From Paracidovorax wautersii (GTDB lineage: Bacteria; Pseudomonadota; Gammaproteobacteria; Burkholderiales; Burkholderiaceae_C): a stretch of DNA of 64,000 nt. The notes under the pieces are model-generated. The model was given only the letters and a program-made list of their open reading frames with translations. It had not been told where the DNA came from and ran no database searches. Numbering within the stretch: the stretch's first letter is position 1; each line of letters begins with the position of its first letter. The stretch is taken from contig NZ_JAVIZX010000001.1 in assembly GCF_031453675.1 (NCBI RefSeq), positions 1,674,001 to 1,738,000 on the forward strand, in the 5' to 3' direction. Shown one piece after another: positions 25,728-33,641 of this stretch. The position numbers and the translations under genes were made by a program.

Positions 25728-27404
25728 TCAGGCGGAAGGCGGCAGGGGCGTGGCGAAGCGCGGCTCGCCCCACTGCTGCGAAGGCCGGCGCACATGCAGC
25801 ACCTCCAGGGGCTGCGACCGGCCCCGCACCTGCACCTGCTGGGGCGTGCCCAGCGCGTGCTCCACGCCGGCCAGGCGTGCGGCCTCCAGTGACAGCACCA
25901 GGCGCGCCTCGGCCACCTTGGAATAGTCCTGTAGGCGGCTGGCGGTGTTGACGACCTCGCCCACGGCCGTGAAGGTGGTGGTGTCTTCGTAGCCCACGCG
26001 CCCCACGGCCACGCGGCCGGCGTGCAGCCCCATGCCGAAATCGAGTGGCTGCCCGAATTGCGCGCGGAAGGTGTCGCTCCACGACTCCATGCGCTGCTCG
26101 ATGAGCGCTGCGGCGTGCACCGCCTGCCGGCAGGCGGTGGGCAGATCCGTCTCCAGGCCGAACAGCGCCATCACGCTGTCGCCGATGAACTGGTTGGCCA
26201 GGCCGCCGCTGTCGTGCACGGCCGCGCCGACGCGGGCGAAATACTGGTCCAGCACCCACGCCAGGTCGAAGGGCCACTGCCGCTCCGCCAGGCCGGACCA
26301 GCGGCGCAGATCGACGAAGAGCACGGCCACCTCGCGCTCCTCGCCCGCGCGCCCCGCCACGGCCGACGCGCCGGCGCGAAACAGCGGCGTGACCGTCACG
26401 TCGCCCCGCGGGCGCAGCTGGCAGGCCAGGCGCACGTCGGCGGGTGCATGCACGCGCTGCAGCGTCAGGCGCTCGTCGCGGTGGGGTGGGGGCAGCACCC
26501 CGTCGGCCGCCTGCACGCGCACGCGGCAGGTGGAGCAGCGCGCGCGGCCGCCGCACAGCGACAGGTGCTCGATGCCGTGCGCGCGGCTGGCTTCCAGCAC
26601 GCTGAAGCCCCGCGGCACCTGCACCGCGCGGTCGGGGTAGCGCAGCGTGATCGGGCCCCGGCCCAGCCCCTGGCGCATGGCGTCCCAGGCCCAGCGCAAG
26701 GCCAGCAGCCCGGCCAGGGCGATCACCCACCAGCCGCGCAAGACATCGATGAGCTGGCGCAGCGCATGGCCGGCCTGCGGGCTGGGCCCGGCCACCGGCG
26801 GCAGGGCGCTGGCGGTCATCTCGCGCGCCATCGCCAGCAGGCCCAGCGCGGCCAGCACCGGCAGCAGCACCGCGCCCGTCAGCAGCAGCGGCTGCCAGCG
26901 CCGCCAACCGGCGCGCAAGCGCAGCGCCAGGTGCAGGCCCAGGCAGCCGTGGGCCCAGGCGGTGCTGAGCAGCAGCAGCTGCAGCGCGAGGCTTTCAGGG
27001 CTCCAGATGGCGCGCACGATGCGGGCGTAGGACGGGTCCACGCCCCAGGCCTCCTGGGCCCAGCGGGTGGACACGAAGTGGGCCGCCAGCAGCAGCGGCA
27101 GGCACAGGCCGAGCGCCAGGCGCACCGCCTCGATGGCCGGCATGCGCAGGCTGCGCCGCTGCCACACCGCCACGGCGGCCATGCCCAGGTGCACGGCGAA
27201 CGCGCCATACAGCAGCACCGTGCCGGGCACCGTGCCCCACAGGCCGTGCAGCCCGCGGCGCAGGGCCTCTGCCGCGTCCAGCGACACCAGCCCGGCCGCG
27301 TGGTTGACCAGGTGCAGCGCCACATAGACCCACATCACCACGCCGCTGGCCCAGCGCAGGTTGCGCACGGTGGGCAGGCGAAGGCGAGGGAGCGGCAGGG
27401 ACAT
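25728..27404 (-). CDS. Membrane adenylate cyclase with six-helix domain and 2Fe-2S ferredoxin domain
   Basis: Class III nucleotide cyclase of 558 residues. The N-terminal half is membranous (helices about 16-42, 62-81, 92-112, 135-160, 172-193, 222-240) with histidines at 31, 35, 72, 109, 152 and 158, reminiscent of succinate-dehydrogenase-type cytochrome b subunits. A ferredoxin domain follows with Cys284, Cys290, Cys293 and Cys328 (C-x5-C-x2-C-x34-C, adrenodoxin-like spacing). The C-terminal cyclase domain has metal-binding Asp365 (LFVDLRRWS) and Asp409 (NQFIGDSVMALFG) and the GEVVNTASRL motif. The positions that select ATP carry Gln and Glu instead of the usual Lys and Asp, so the base specificity is not certain. 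The order resembles the MASE7-type cyclases I recall from the literature. It is divergent from a CRP-family gene. Confidence 0.88.
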   Translation of the reverse strand: MSLPLPRLRLPTVRNLRWASGVVMWVYVALHLVNHAAGLVSLDAAEALRRGLHGLWGTVPGTVLLYGAFAVHLGMAAVAVWQRRSLRMPAIEAVRLALGLCLPLLLAAHFVSTRWAQEAWGVDPSYARIVRAIWSPESLALQLLLLSTAWAHGCLGLHLALRLRAGWRRWQPLLLTGAVLLPVLAALGLLAMAREMTASALPPVAGPSPQAGHALRQLIDVLRGWWVIALAGLLALRWAWDAMRQGLGRGPITLRYPDRAVQVPRGFSVLEASRAHGIEHLSLCGGRARCSTCRVRVQAADGVLPPPHRDERLTLQRVHAPADVRLACQLRPRGDVTVTPLFRAGASAVAGRAGEEREVAVLFVDLRRWSGLAERQWPFDLAWVLDQYFARVGAAVHDSGGLANQFIGDSVMALFGLETDLPTACRQAVHAAALIEQRMESWSDTFRAQFGQPLDFGMGLHAGRVAVGRVGYEDTTTFTAVGEVVNTASRLQDYSKVAEARLVLSLEAARLAGVEHALGTPQQVQVRGRSQPLEVLHVRRPSQQWGEPRFATPLPPSA

Positions 27405-27516
27405 GGAGCGGGGGCGCTGCGGAGCGGAGGGGGCCTGAGCATAATGCGCCACCCCGCCCCGCGCGTGGCGGCGTCCCGTGCCATCGCTTCCATCCCTCCT
27501 CCGTCCATCCCCTCCC

Positions 27517-28227
27517 ATGACCGCCCCCGCTGCCCGCTCCAGCCTGGCCCTGCGCCGCATTGCTCTGCTGGACGGCCTGGGCGATGCCTGCCTGGACCGC
27601 ATCGCCGCCGAGTGCGACTGGCGCACCATCGATGCGCGCAAGCCGGTGTTCACGCGGGCCTCTGCGGCGGGCGAGGTGTTCTTTCTGGTGTCGGGGCGCG
27701 CGCGCATCACCACCTACTCGGCGAACGGGCGCGAGGTGACCTTCCGCGACTACGAGGCCGGCGAGCACTTCGGCGACCTGTCGGCCATCGACGGCCAACC
27801 GCGCTCGGCCGACGTGGTGACTCTGGAGCCGTCGCTGCTGGCCTGCCTGCCGGGCGAGGCCTTTCTGGCGCTGCTGCGGCGCGAGCCGGTGGTGAGCATG
27901 CGCATGATGGCCAACCTCACGCTGCTGGTGCGGCGGCTGACCGAGCGCGTCATCGAACTCAGCACCCTGGGCGTGCAGACGCGCCTGCATGCCGAACTGC
28001 TGCGCCTGGCGCAGGCCGCAGGCGTGGAGGGCAACACCGCCCGCATCGACCCGGCCCCGGCGCACGCCGTGCTGGCCGGCAAGATCAGCACCAACCGCGA
28101 ACAGGTCACGCGCGAGCTGAGCGCCCTCACCAAGCGTGGCGTGCTGCGCAAGGACGGGCCGCACGCCCTGGTGGTGGCGGATGTGCGCGAGCTGGAGGCC
28201 CTGGTGGCCGAGGTGCGCGGCGACTGA
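27517..28227 (+). CDS. CRP/FNR-family transcriptional regulator, probably cAMP-binding
   Basis: Regulator of 236 residues, divergent from the adenylate cyclase (112 bases between starts). The cyclic-nucleotide domain (about 10-125) has the phosphate-binding cassette GEHFGDLSAIDGQPRSADV with the Arg-Ser-Ala that holds cyclic phosphate in CRP, and no FNR-type cysteine cluster. The C-terminal winged helix has ISTNREQVTRELSALTKRGV, matching the Arg-Glu-x3-Arg recognition pattern of CRP. The ATG at 27517 was chosen; an earlier start adds only a proline-rich stretch. A CATAAT box at 27440-27445 could be its -10 element. Likely effector of the neighbouring cyclase. Confidence 0.9.
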   Translation: MTAPAARSSLALRRIALLDGLGDACLDRIAAECDWRTIDARKPVFTRASAAGEVFFLVSGRARITTYSANGREVTFRDYEAGEHFGDLSAIDGQPRSADVVTLEPSLLACLPGEAFLALLRREPVVSMRMMANLTLLVRRLTERVIELSTLGVQTRLHAELLRLAQAAGVEGNTARIDPAPAHAVLAGKISTNREQVTRELSALTKRGVLRKDGPHALVVADVRELEALVAEVRGD

Positions 28228-28248
28228 GCGGCGCGCAGCAGGCGGTTT

Positions 28249-28305
28249 GCTATTAATTAAATAGCTGCTCGCGATTGATGGACAAGCGCTGGAGGCCGAT
28301 TGGGC
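28249..28305 (+). repeat. Dispersed ~55-bp repeat, copy G
   Basis: TGCTATTAATTAAATAGCTG, then CTCGCGATTGATGGACAAGC and GCTGGAGGCCGATT. It lies 22 bases after the CRP gene stop and keeps the left GCTATT...AATAGC palindrome. Confidence 0.7.
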
Positions 28306-28359
28306 TCGTGGCTTCTGTGCCTCGTATCCCCAAGCCCCCGGCCCGGGCTCCGTCGCCGC

Positions 28360-29262
28360 TCAGGGCACCGGCTTGGGCACCGCCAGCAGCCAGTCGCGAA
28401 AGCGCACCAGCGTCGCCAGGTGGGCGCGGGCCTCGGGGTAGCACAGCCAGTAGCCCAGGTCGCTGGTGTAGCCGCCGCCGGGCAGCGGCTCGGCCACGGT
28501 GCCGGCGGTGATCTCGTCCTGCACCAGGCAGCGCGGCACCAGGGCCACGCCCATGCCCACGGAGACGGCGCGGATCATGGTCTGGAACTGGTCGAACTGC
28601 GGGCCGGCCAGCGTGTTCAGGCCGTGCAGGCCGTGCGCCTCGCTCCAGCGCTCCCACGATGCCGGAATGGTCGCATGGCGCAGCAGCGTGCAGCGCGCCA
28701 CGTCCTGCGGGCTGCGGATGTCCACCTCGGCCAGCTCCTTGCGCGGCGCGATCAGCGCCACGTCGTTGCCGGCCAGGTAGTGCGATCGCGCGCCCGGCCA
28801 GTGCCCGTCCCCGAAGAGGATGGAGCAGTCCAGTTCTGGGTCCGAGAAGTCGTAGCCGTGCACGAAGGGCACGAAGTGCAGCGTCACCTGCGGGTGCTGC
28901 TGGTGCAGCTGGGGCAGTAGGGGAATGAGCCATTTGGCGGCGAAGGTGGGCAGCACCGACAGGTGCAGCGCGCCGCCGTCGCCGCCGCTGGTGATCAGCT
29001 CCAGCGTGGCCGCCTCCAGCCGCGTGAGCAGCGCGCTCACAGCCTTCTCGTAGCGCTCGCCGGCGGGAGTGAGCGTGAGGCGCTTGCGGCTGCGCTCGAA
29101 CAGGTCGATGCCCACCCAGCGCTCCAGCTCCTGCACCTGCTTGCTGACGGCGCTCTGCGTGAGGTGCAGCGCCTCCGCGGCACGGGAGACGCCGCCGAAG
29201 CGCGCCACGGTACAGAAGGCGCGCAGCAAATGCAGCGGGGGATTGAGGCGGCGCAAAGACAT
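28360..29262 (-). CDS. LysR-family regulator, GcvA-like
   Basis: LysR-type regulator of 300 residues with N-terminal helix-turn-helix (about 8-66; LLRAFCTVARFGGVSRAAEA, LTQSAVSKQVQELE) and a substrate-binding effector domain with the GcvA-type segments LPTFAAKWLIPLLPQ and SVGMGVALVPRCLV. It is divergent from a Bug receptor gene, and a T-N11-A inverted repeat lies in the shared 109-base promoter region. It probably controls the receptor and the N-formylglutamate amidohydrolase-like gene behind it. Confidence 0.93.
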   Translation of the reverse strand: MSLRRLNPPLHLLRAFCTVARFGGVSRAAEALHLTQSAVSKQVQELERWVGIDLFERSRKRLTLTPAGERYEKAVSALLTRLEAATLELITSGGDGGALHLSVLPTFAAKWLIPLLPQLHQQHPQVTLHFVPFVHGYDFSDPELDCSILFGDGHWPGARSHYLAGNDVALIAPRKELAEVDIRSPQDVARCTLLRHATIPASWERWSEAHGLHGLNTLAGPQFDQFQTMIRAVSVGMGVALVPRCLVQDEITAGTVAEPLPGGGYTSDLGYWLCYPEARAHLATLVRFRDWLLAVPKPVP

Positions 29263-29281
29263 GGCTCGGGGCGATCAAAAC

Positions 29282-29296
29282 ATTCCTGGTTGGAAT
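29282..29296. promoter_or_regulatory. LysR-type box ATTCC-TGGTT-GGAAT
   Basis: Perfect 5-bp arms around a 5-bp centre, containing the T-N11-A signature of LysR sites. It begins 20 bases upstream of the LysR start and lies about 80 bases before the divergent Bug gene. Confidence 0.6.
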
Positions 29297-29371
29297 ATTA
29301 ACAGGCATACCATTTGCTTTTTCACCGGCACCGAATCCGGTAATCTCAGTCTCTCTTAAAGGAATAACCCC

Positions 29372-30334
29372 ATGCAACGTCGTCATCTTCTCGCTGCAGT
29401 GGCTGCCGCATCTGTCGCTCCTGGAATGTCTTTCGCCCAGGACAAGCCCCTGCGCATCGTCGTTCCCTTCCCGCCGGGCGGCGCCACCGACATCGCCGGC
29501 CGTTCGCTGCAGGAGCCCCTGCAGCGCCTGCTGGGCCAGCCCGTGGTGATCGAAAACCGCGCTGGTGCCGGCGGCTCCATCGGCATGGCCGAAATCGCCC
29601 GCGCGGCCGGCGACGGCCTGACCTTCGGCGTGGCCACGCTGTCCACGCACGGCGTGAACCCCGCCGTGTACGCCAAGCTGCCCTACGACCCCATCAAGGA
29701 CTTCGTGGGCGTGACCGAGATCGTCAAGGCCCCCGGCATCATCGTGGTCAACCCGCAAGTGCTGCCTGTCAAGGACTTCGCCGACCTGGTGAAGTACCTC
29801 AAGGCCAACCCCGGCAAGATCTCCTACGCCACGCCCGGCAACGGCACCATCGGCCACATGTGGGGCGAGCTGTTCAAGAGCGCGACCGGCACGGCCATGG
29901 TGCACATTCCCTACCGCGGTGCGGGTCCGGCCATCAACGACGTGCTGGGCGGCCAGGTGCCGGTGTACTTCGACCAGGTGGCTTCGTCGCTGCCCCACGT
30001 GAAGGCCGGCAAGCTGAAAGCGCTGGCCGTTTCGTGGCCCGCACGCCTGGACGTGCTGCCCGACGTGCCGACCTACGCCGAACTGGGCTACAAGCAAGCC
30101 AACGAACCCTCGTGGTTCGGCCTGGTGGCGCCGGCTTCCACGCCCGCCGCCGCCGTGCTGCGCGTGCAGCAGGCCGTGGCCACGGCGCTGAAGGAACCGG
30201 CCGTGCGCGACCGCCTGGCAGGCCAGGGCCTGTACCCCTCGGGCACCACGCCGGCTGACTTCTCCAAGCAGATCGTGCGCGAGATCGAGAAGATGAAGCA
30301 GGTCGCGGCCTATGCCAAGATCAAGATCGAGTAA
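29372..30334 (+). CDS. Bug/TctC-family periplasmic solute-binding receptor 1
   Basis: Periplasmic receptor of 320 residues with a signal peptide (about 1-22, ending MSFA before QDKP). Bug signatures are present: IVVPFPPGGATDIAGR near the N-terminus, VIENRAGAGGSIG, PYRGAGPAINDVLGGQVPVY and GLVAPASTPAAAV. These proteins bind carboxylates or amino-acid-like acids for tripartite tricarboxylate transporters, or act as orphan sensors. No TctA/TctB permease is nearby. The next gene, 18 bases on, is an N-formylglutamate amidohydrolase-like enzyme, hinting at an N-acyl amino acid ligand. A paralogue lies at 31805. Confidence 0.93.
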   Translation: MQRRHLLAAVAAASVAPGMSFAQDKPLRIVVPFPPGGATDIAGRSLQEPLQRLLGQPVVIENRAGAGGSIGMAEIARAAGDGLTFGVATLSTHGVNPAVYAKLPYDPIKDFVGVTEIVKAPGIIVVNPQVLPVKDFADLVKYLKANPGKISYATPGNGTIGHMWGELFKSATGTAMVHIPYRGAGPAINDVLGGQVPVYFDQVASSLPHVKAGKLKALAVSWPARLDVLPDVPTYAELGYKQANEPSWFGLVAPASTPAAAVLRVQQAVATALKEPAVRDRLAGQGLYPSGTTPADFSKQIVREIEKMKQVAAYAKIKIE

Positions 30335-30352
30335 TTCGCAAGGAGTGCGCCT

Positions 30353-31285
30353 ATGCAAGCCGTGCTGAAACTGATCCACAGCCAGTACCTGCACGCCGAG
30401 CCCGGCGCCGCGGGGGCGCCCTGCGCGCCGCCGCAGGCGCGCATGGTGACCACCGTGCCCGGCCGGACGCCGGTGGTGCTCGACTCGCCGCACAGCGGCA
30501 CCGTGTACCCCGAGGACTTCCGCGCCGCGCTGGCCCTGCCGGTGCTGCGCCGGGCCGAAGACACGCACGTCGAAAAGCTCTACGACTTCGCCCCCGCGCT
30601 CGGCGTGGGCTGGGTCGAGGCGCATTTCCCGCGCATCTACCTGGACGCCAACCGCGACATCACCGAGGTCGATGCCTCGATGTTCGACGGCGGCCAGTGG
30701 CCGCACGAGGTGACGGCCGACCCGGTGGTGCTGCAGAAGGTGCGCCTGGGCAAAGGCCTGGTCTGGAAGTTCACCGACGAAGGCGTGCCCATCTACGACC
30801 GCCCGCTGACGGTGGCCGAGATCGAGGAGCGCATCGCCCGCTGCTGGCGCCCCTACCACGCCGCCGTGGCGCAGGAGATCGATGCCGCCCATGCCCGCCA
30901 TGGCTACAGCATCCACATCAACTGCCACTCCATGCCGGCCGTGGCCGCCAGCCACGCCACGCTGCACCCGGGCCTGCACCATGCGGACTTCGTGGTCGGC
31001 GACCGTGACGGCACCACCGCCAGCCCCGCGCTGTCGCAAAAGATCTGTGACTTTTTGCGAGAGCGTGGCTACAGCGTGGACTACAACCACCCCTACAAGG
31101 GCGTGGAGCTGGTGCGCCGCTACGGCAACCCGGCGGACCACCGCCACAGCATCCAGGTGGAGATCAACCGCAAGCTGTACATGGACGAGCAGACCCTGGC
31201 GCTCGACCCGGCCGGCTATGCGCGGCTGCATGCGGACCTGCGTGCCCTGGTCGAGCTGCTGCTGGCGACCGACCCGCGCGTGTAA
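30353..31285 (+). CDS. N-formylglutamate amidohydrolase family protein
   Basis: Predicted zinc amidohydrolase of 310 residues, typically removing a formyl group from N-formyl-glutamate in histidine degradation, or acting on related N-acyl amino acids. The N-terminal 30 residues are variable, then PVVLDSPHSGTVYPEDF, EAHFPRIYLDANRDITEVDA, IHINCHSMPA (metal-site histidines) and VDYNHPYKGVELVRRYG. The ATG at 30353 follows AAGGAG; a later start at Met31 is possible. Its partner Bug receptor is immediately upstream, and no other hut genes are visible. A terminator follows at 31355. Confidence 0.88.
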   Translation: MQAVLKLIHSQYLHAEPGAAGAPCAPPQARMVTTVPGRTPVVLDSPHSGTVYPEDFRAALALPVLRRAEDTHVEKLYDFAPALGVGWVEAHFPRIYLDANRDITEVDASMFDGGQWPHEVTADPVVLQKVRLGKGLVWKFTDEGVPIYDRPLTVAEIEERIARCWRPYHAAVAQEIDAAHARHGYSIHINCHSMPAVAASHATLHPGLHHADFVVGDRDGTTASPALSQKICDFLRERGYSVDYNHPYKGVELVRRYGNPADHRHSIQVEINRKLYMDEQTLALDPAGYARLHADLRALVELLLATDPRV

Positions 31286-31354
31286 CGCCCGGCCCCGGGC
31301 GCCTGCCGCGCCCGTGGCATGCGGCATGCGCCCAAAGGCTTGCGCCCCAGAGAA

Positions 31355-31385
31355 GAGGCCCCTTCGGTGACGACGGGGCCTTTTT
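31355..31385 (+). terminator. Rho-independent terminator after the amidohydrolase gene
   Basis: Stem AGGCCCC/GGGGCCT (31356-31362 with 31375-31381) followed by TTTTT. It ends the Bug-amidohydrolase operon. Confidence 0.85.
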
Positions 31386-31615
31386 GCATGGGCCGCCGCC
31401 GTGCCCGGAGGGGGCAGCCGCGGCGAGAGCGGCAGGGCCATGCCGCAGCGCCGCGCCACAGGGCGGCAGCGATCAGTGGAACGGTGGGTGAGCGCAGGGC
31501 CCGCTGTGGCCCTGATGCCAAGCCTGCGTCACGCCGGGCGTGGCGGCGCGCAAGGCGCCCGTCAACGTCTGCCGAGGCACGGTCGGGTGCTGGCGGCAGC
31601 CGGCCGGGCGGAATG

Positions 31616-31680
31616 TTTGCTCCTGAAAAAGGAGCTACTAGCGCAGGTGGGTAAGGCGTTGAGGCCGATTTTGACTCGAA
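31616..31680 (+). repeat. Dispersed repeat, divergent copy H
   Basis: TTTGCTCCTGAAAAAGGAGC, then TACTAGCGCAGGTGGGTAAG and GCGTTGAGGCCGATTTTGAC. The left arm here forms GCTCCTGAAAAAGGAGC, and the GAGGCC plus TTTTGAC end fits the family. Confidence 0.6.
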
Positions 31681-31804
31681 TCGCATACGGCGCCGGCAGT
31701 CGGCCGGGGAATGACATCAGTCGCAATGGTCGTTGGCCGCACCGCAGCGAACTCCCCAGAATCGCCGGCATACCAACACCCGAACCGAAGAGGGAGATCT
31801 CCAC

Positions 31805-32782
31805 ATGCAACGACGCGAACTGCTGGGGTGGGCTGCGGCTGCCTCCATGCTCCCGGCCGGCACCACCGCCCAGACTGCTGCGGGCGGCACGCTGCGCCTG
31901 CTGGTGCCGTTCCCGCAGGGCGGCGCCACCGACATCACCGCACGCGCGCTGACCGCGTCGCTGGCGCGGCTGCTGGGCCTTCCCGTGGTGGTGGAAAACC
32001 GCCCCGGGGCGGCCGGCGCCACCTGCATGCAGGAAGTGGCCGCAGCCCGCCCCGACGGCATGACGCTCGGCATGGCCACGCTGTCCACGCACGGCGTGAA
32101 CCCGGCGGTGTACAAGCAGCTGCCCTACGACGCGCTCAAGGGCTTTACGCCGGTGACCGAGGTAGTCAAGGCTCCTGGCGTGCTGGTGGTGCACCCCAGC
32201 GTGCCGGCGCAGGACTTCGGGCAGTTCATCCGGCTGCTCAAGGCGCAGCCGGGCAAGATCGCCTATGCGTCGCCCGGCAACGGCACCATCGGCCACATGT
32301 GGGCCGAGCTGCTCCAGAGCACCACCGGCACGTCGATGGCGCACGTGCCGTACCGCGGCTCCGCCCCCGCGCTGGCCGATCTGCTGGCGGGCAAGGTGCA
32401 GGTCTACTGCGACCAGGTGGCGTCGTCGCTGCCGCACATCCAGTCGGGCAAGCTGCGTGCGCTGGCCGTGTCGTGGAAGGAGCGCCTGGCCGTGCTGCCC
32501 CGGGTGCCTACCTATGCCGAGCTGAGCCTGTTCACCAACAACGACCCGTCATGGTTCGGCCTCGTCGGGCCAGCGGGCATGCCGGCCGCACTGGCCCGCA
32601 GCCGGCGCGACGCCGTGGCCCAGGCGCTGCAGGACCCGGCCGTGCGCCAGCAACTGGCCGAGCAGGGCCTGTTTCCTGCCGCCAGCATGCCGGACGAGTT
32701 TGGCCACCTGATCCAGAAAGAGGTGGAGAAGATGCGCCGCGTGAGCCGCTTCGCGCGCATCGAGCTGGCGGCGGTTCCGTAG
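31805..32782 (+). CDS. Bug/TctC-family periplasmic solute-binding receptor 2
   Basis: Paralogue of the receptor at 29372, 325 residues. Signal peptide about 1-25, then LLVPFPQGGATDITARAL, VVENRPGAAGATC, ATLSTHGVNPAVYKQLPYDA, PYRGSAPALADLLAGKVQVY and GLVGPAGMPAAL. ATLSTHGVNPAVY, SPGNGTIGHMW and DQVASSLPH are shared with receptor 1, so the pair arose by duplication. The ATG at 31805 follows GGGAGA. The intervening terminator and repeat mean it has its own promoter. Confidence 0.92.
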   Translation: MQRRELLGWAAAASMLPAGTTAQTAAGGTLRLLVPFPQGGATDITARALTASLARLLGLPVVVENRPGAAGATCMQEVAAARPDGMTLGMATLSTHGVNPAVYKQLPYDALKGFTPVTEVVKAPGVLVVHPSVPAQDFGQFIRLLKAQPGKIAYASPGNGTIGHMWAELLQSTTGTSMAHVPYRGSAPALADLLAGKVQVYCDQVASSLPHIQSGKLRALAVSWKERLAVLPRVPTYAELSLFTNNDPSWFGLVGPAGMPAALARSRRDAVAQALQDPAVRQQLAEQGLFPAASMPDEFGHLIQKEVEKMRRVSRFARIELAAVP

Positions 32783-32819
32783 AAAAAGTGCCTCGGGCGC
32801 GCGTCCCCGGCGGCCGTGC

Positions 32820-33557
32820 TCAGCCGCAGGCGCGCAGGGCCTTGGTGCCCAGCGCGGGGCGCAGCGTTTCCAGCCGGGCGCGCAGGGCCTCGTTGGCCTT
32901 GGGCACACGCAGCACGTAGCCGGTGGCGTCGCTGCGTTCCTGCACCACGCGGGCGGTGCGCACGCCCTGGCCGGCCAGCGTCGCCAGCGCCCGCTCGGCG
33001 CCTTCCTCGGTGGAATAGCGGCCCAGCGACAGGCCGGGCTCCAGCGCGGCGCCGGGGCGGTCGAACGGCACCTTGCGGTTGCGCAGTTCGGCCCGCTTCT
33101 TCTCCAGCGCTTCCTCGTCGGCGAAGCGGCCCATGTAGACCATCCAGCGGCCGGCGACCGGCGTGCCTTCCAGCGACCAGGTCCCCGAGGGCAGGGCCGC
33201 GGCCACCACCTGGCGCAGGGCTTCGGCCTGCTTGGCATCGAACGTGCCGGCCTGCAGGCAGGCGGTGGGCTCCCCTGCCCCCGGGGCAGAGGAGGAGGAG
33301 GCTGCCGAGGACGCAGCCGCTTCGGCGGAGCTGGTAGCCGGCGCGGCCGTGGGGGCGGAAGGCATGGGGGTCTCTGCGCCGCTGCGGACCGGCGGTGCGC
33401 CCACGATGCGCAGGCGCTCGGGGTGGATCTGCTGCTCCAGCCGCTGGGGCTCCGACTGCTCGGCCGGGCCCAGGCCCACGCTGCGCAGCCAGCCGCCGTG
33501 CCAGGCGTAATAGCCGGCGTTGGCGAGGATCAGCACGAGAACGGCGATGCGCAGCAT
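32820..33557 (-). CDS. SPOR-domain membrane protein
   Basis: Inner-membrane protein of 245 residues with one N-terminal helix (about 2-20, LRIAVLVLILANAGYYAW), a long alanine/serine/proline linker and a C-terminal SPOR-like region (CLQAGTFDAKQAEALRQVV; WMVYMGRFADEEALEKKRAE; SLGRYSTEEGAERALATLAG). SPOR domains bind denuded peptidoglycan at division sites. The ATG at 33557 is preferred to a GTG 15 bases upstream because the GGGAG ribosome site lies between them. It is the last gene of a SET-ligase-SPOR run on the minus strand. Confidence 0.8.
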   Translation of the reverse strand: MLRIAVLVLILANAGYYAWHGGWLRSVGLGPAEQSEPQRLEQQIHPERLRIVGAPPVRSGAETPMPSAPTAAPATSSAEAAASSAASSSSAPGAGEPTACLQAGTFDAKQAEALRQVVAAALPSGTWSLEGTPVAGRWMVYMGRFADEEALEKKRAELRNRKVPFDRPGAALEPGLSLGRYSTEEGAERALATLAGQGVRTARVVQERSDATGYVLRVPKANEALRARLETLRPALGTKALRACG

Positions 33558-33641
33558 GTCAGCGGCTCCCACCGTCCGGGGGGCGCGGCAGTGCCGGCGG
33601 CGCGAACGCAGGCCGGGGCAGGGTGCTTGCGGGCTGCATCG

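Larger units (their letters stand above)
31286..31804. other. 519-base intergenic region before the second Bug gene
   Basis: Contains the terminator at 31355-31385 and repeat copy H at 31616-31680. The rest is GC-rich without a supported gene; the open frames here lack ribosome sites and domains. Confidence 0.6.

Noticed and set aside
28253-31459. Minus-strand frame of 1068 codons across the LysR and Bug region
   Set aside because: It passes through a repeat, a promoter region and three recognised genes without any conserved feature, so it is a GC-bias artefact.
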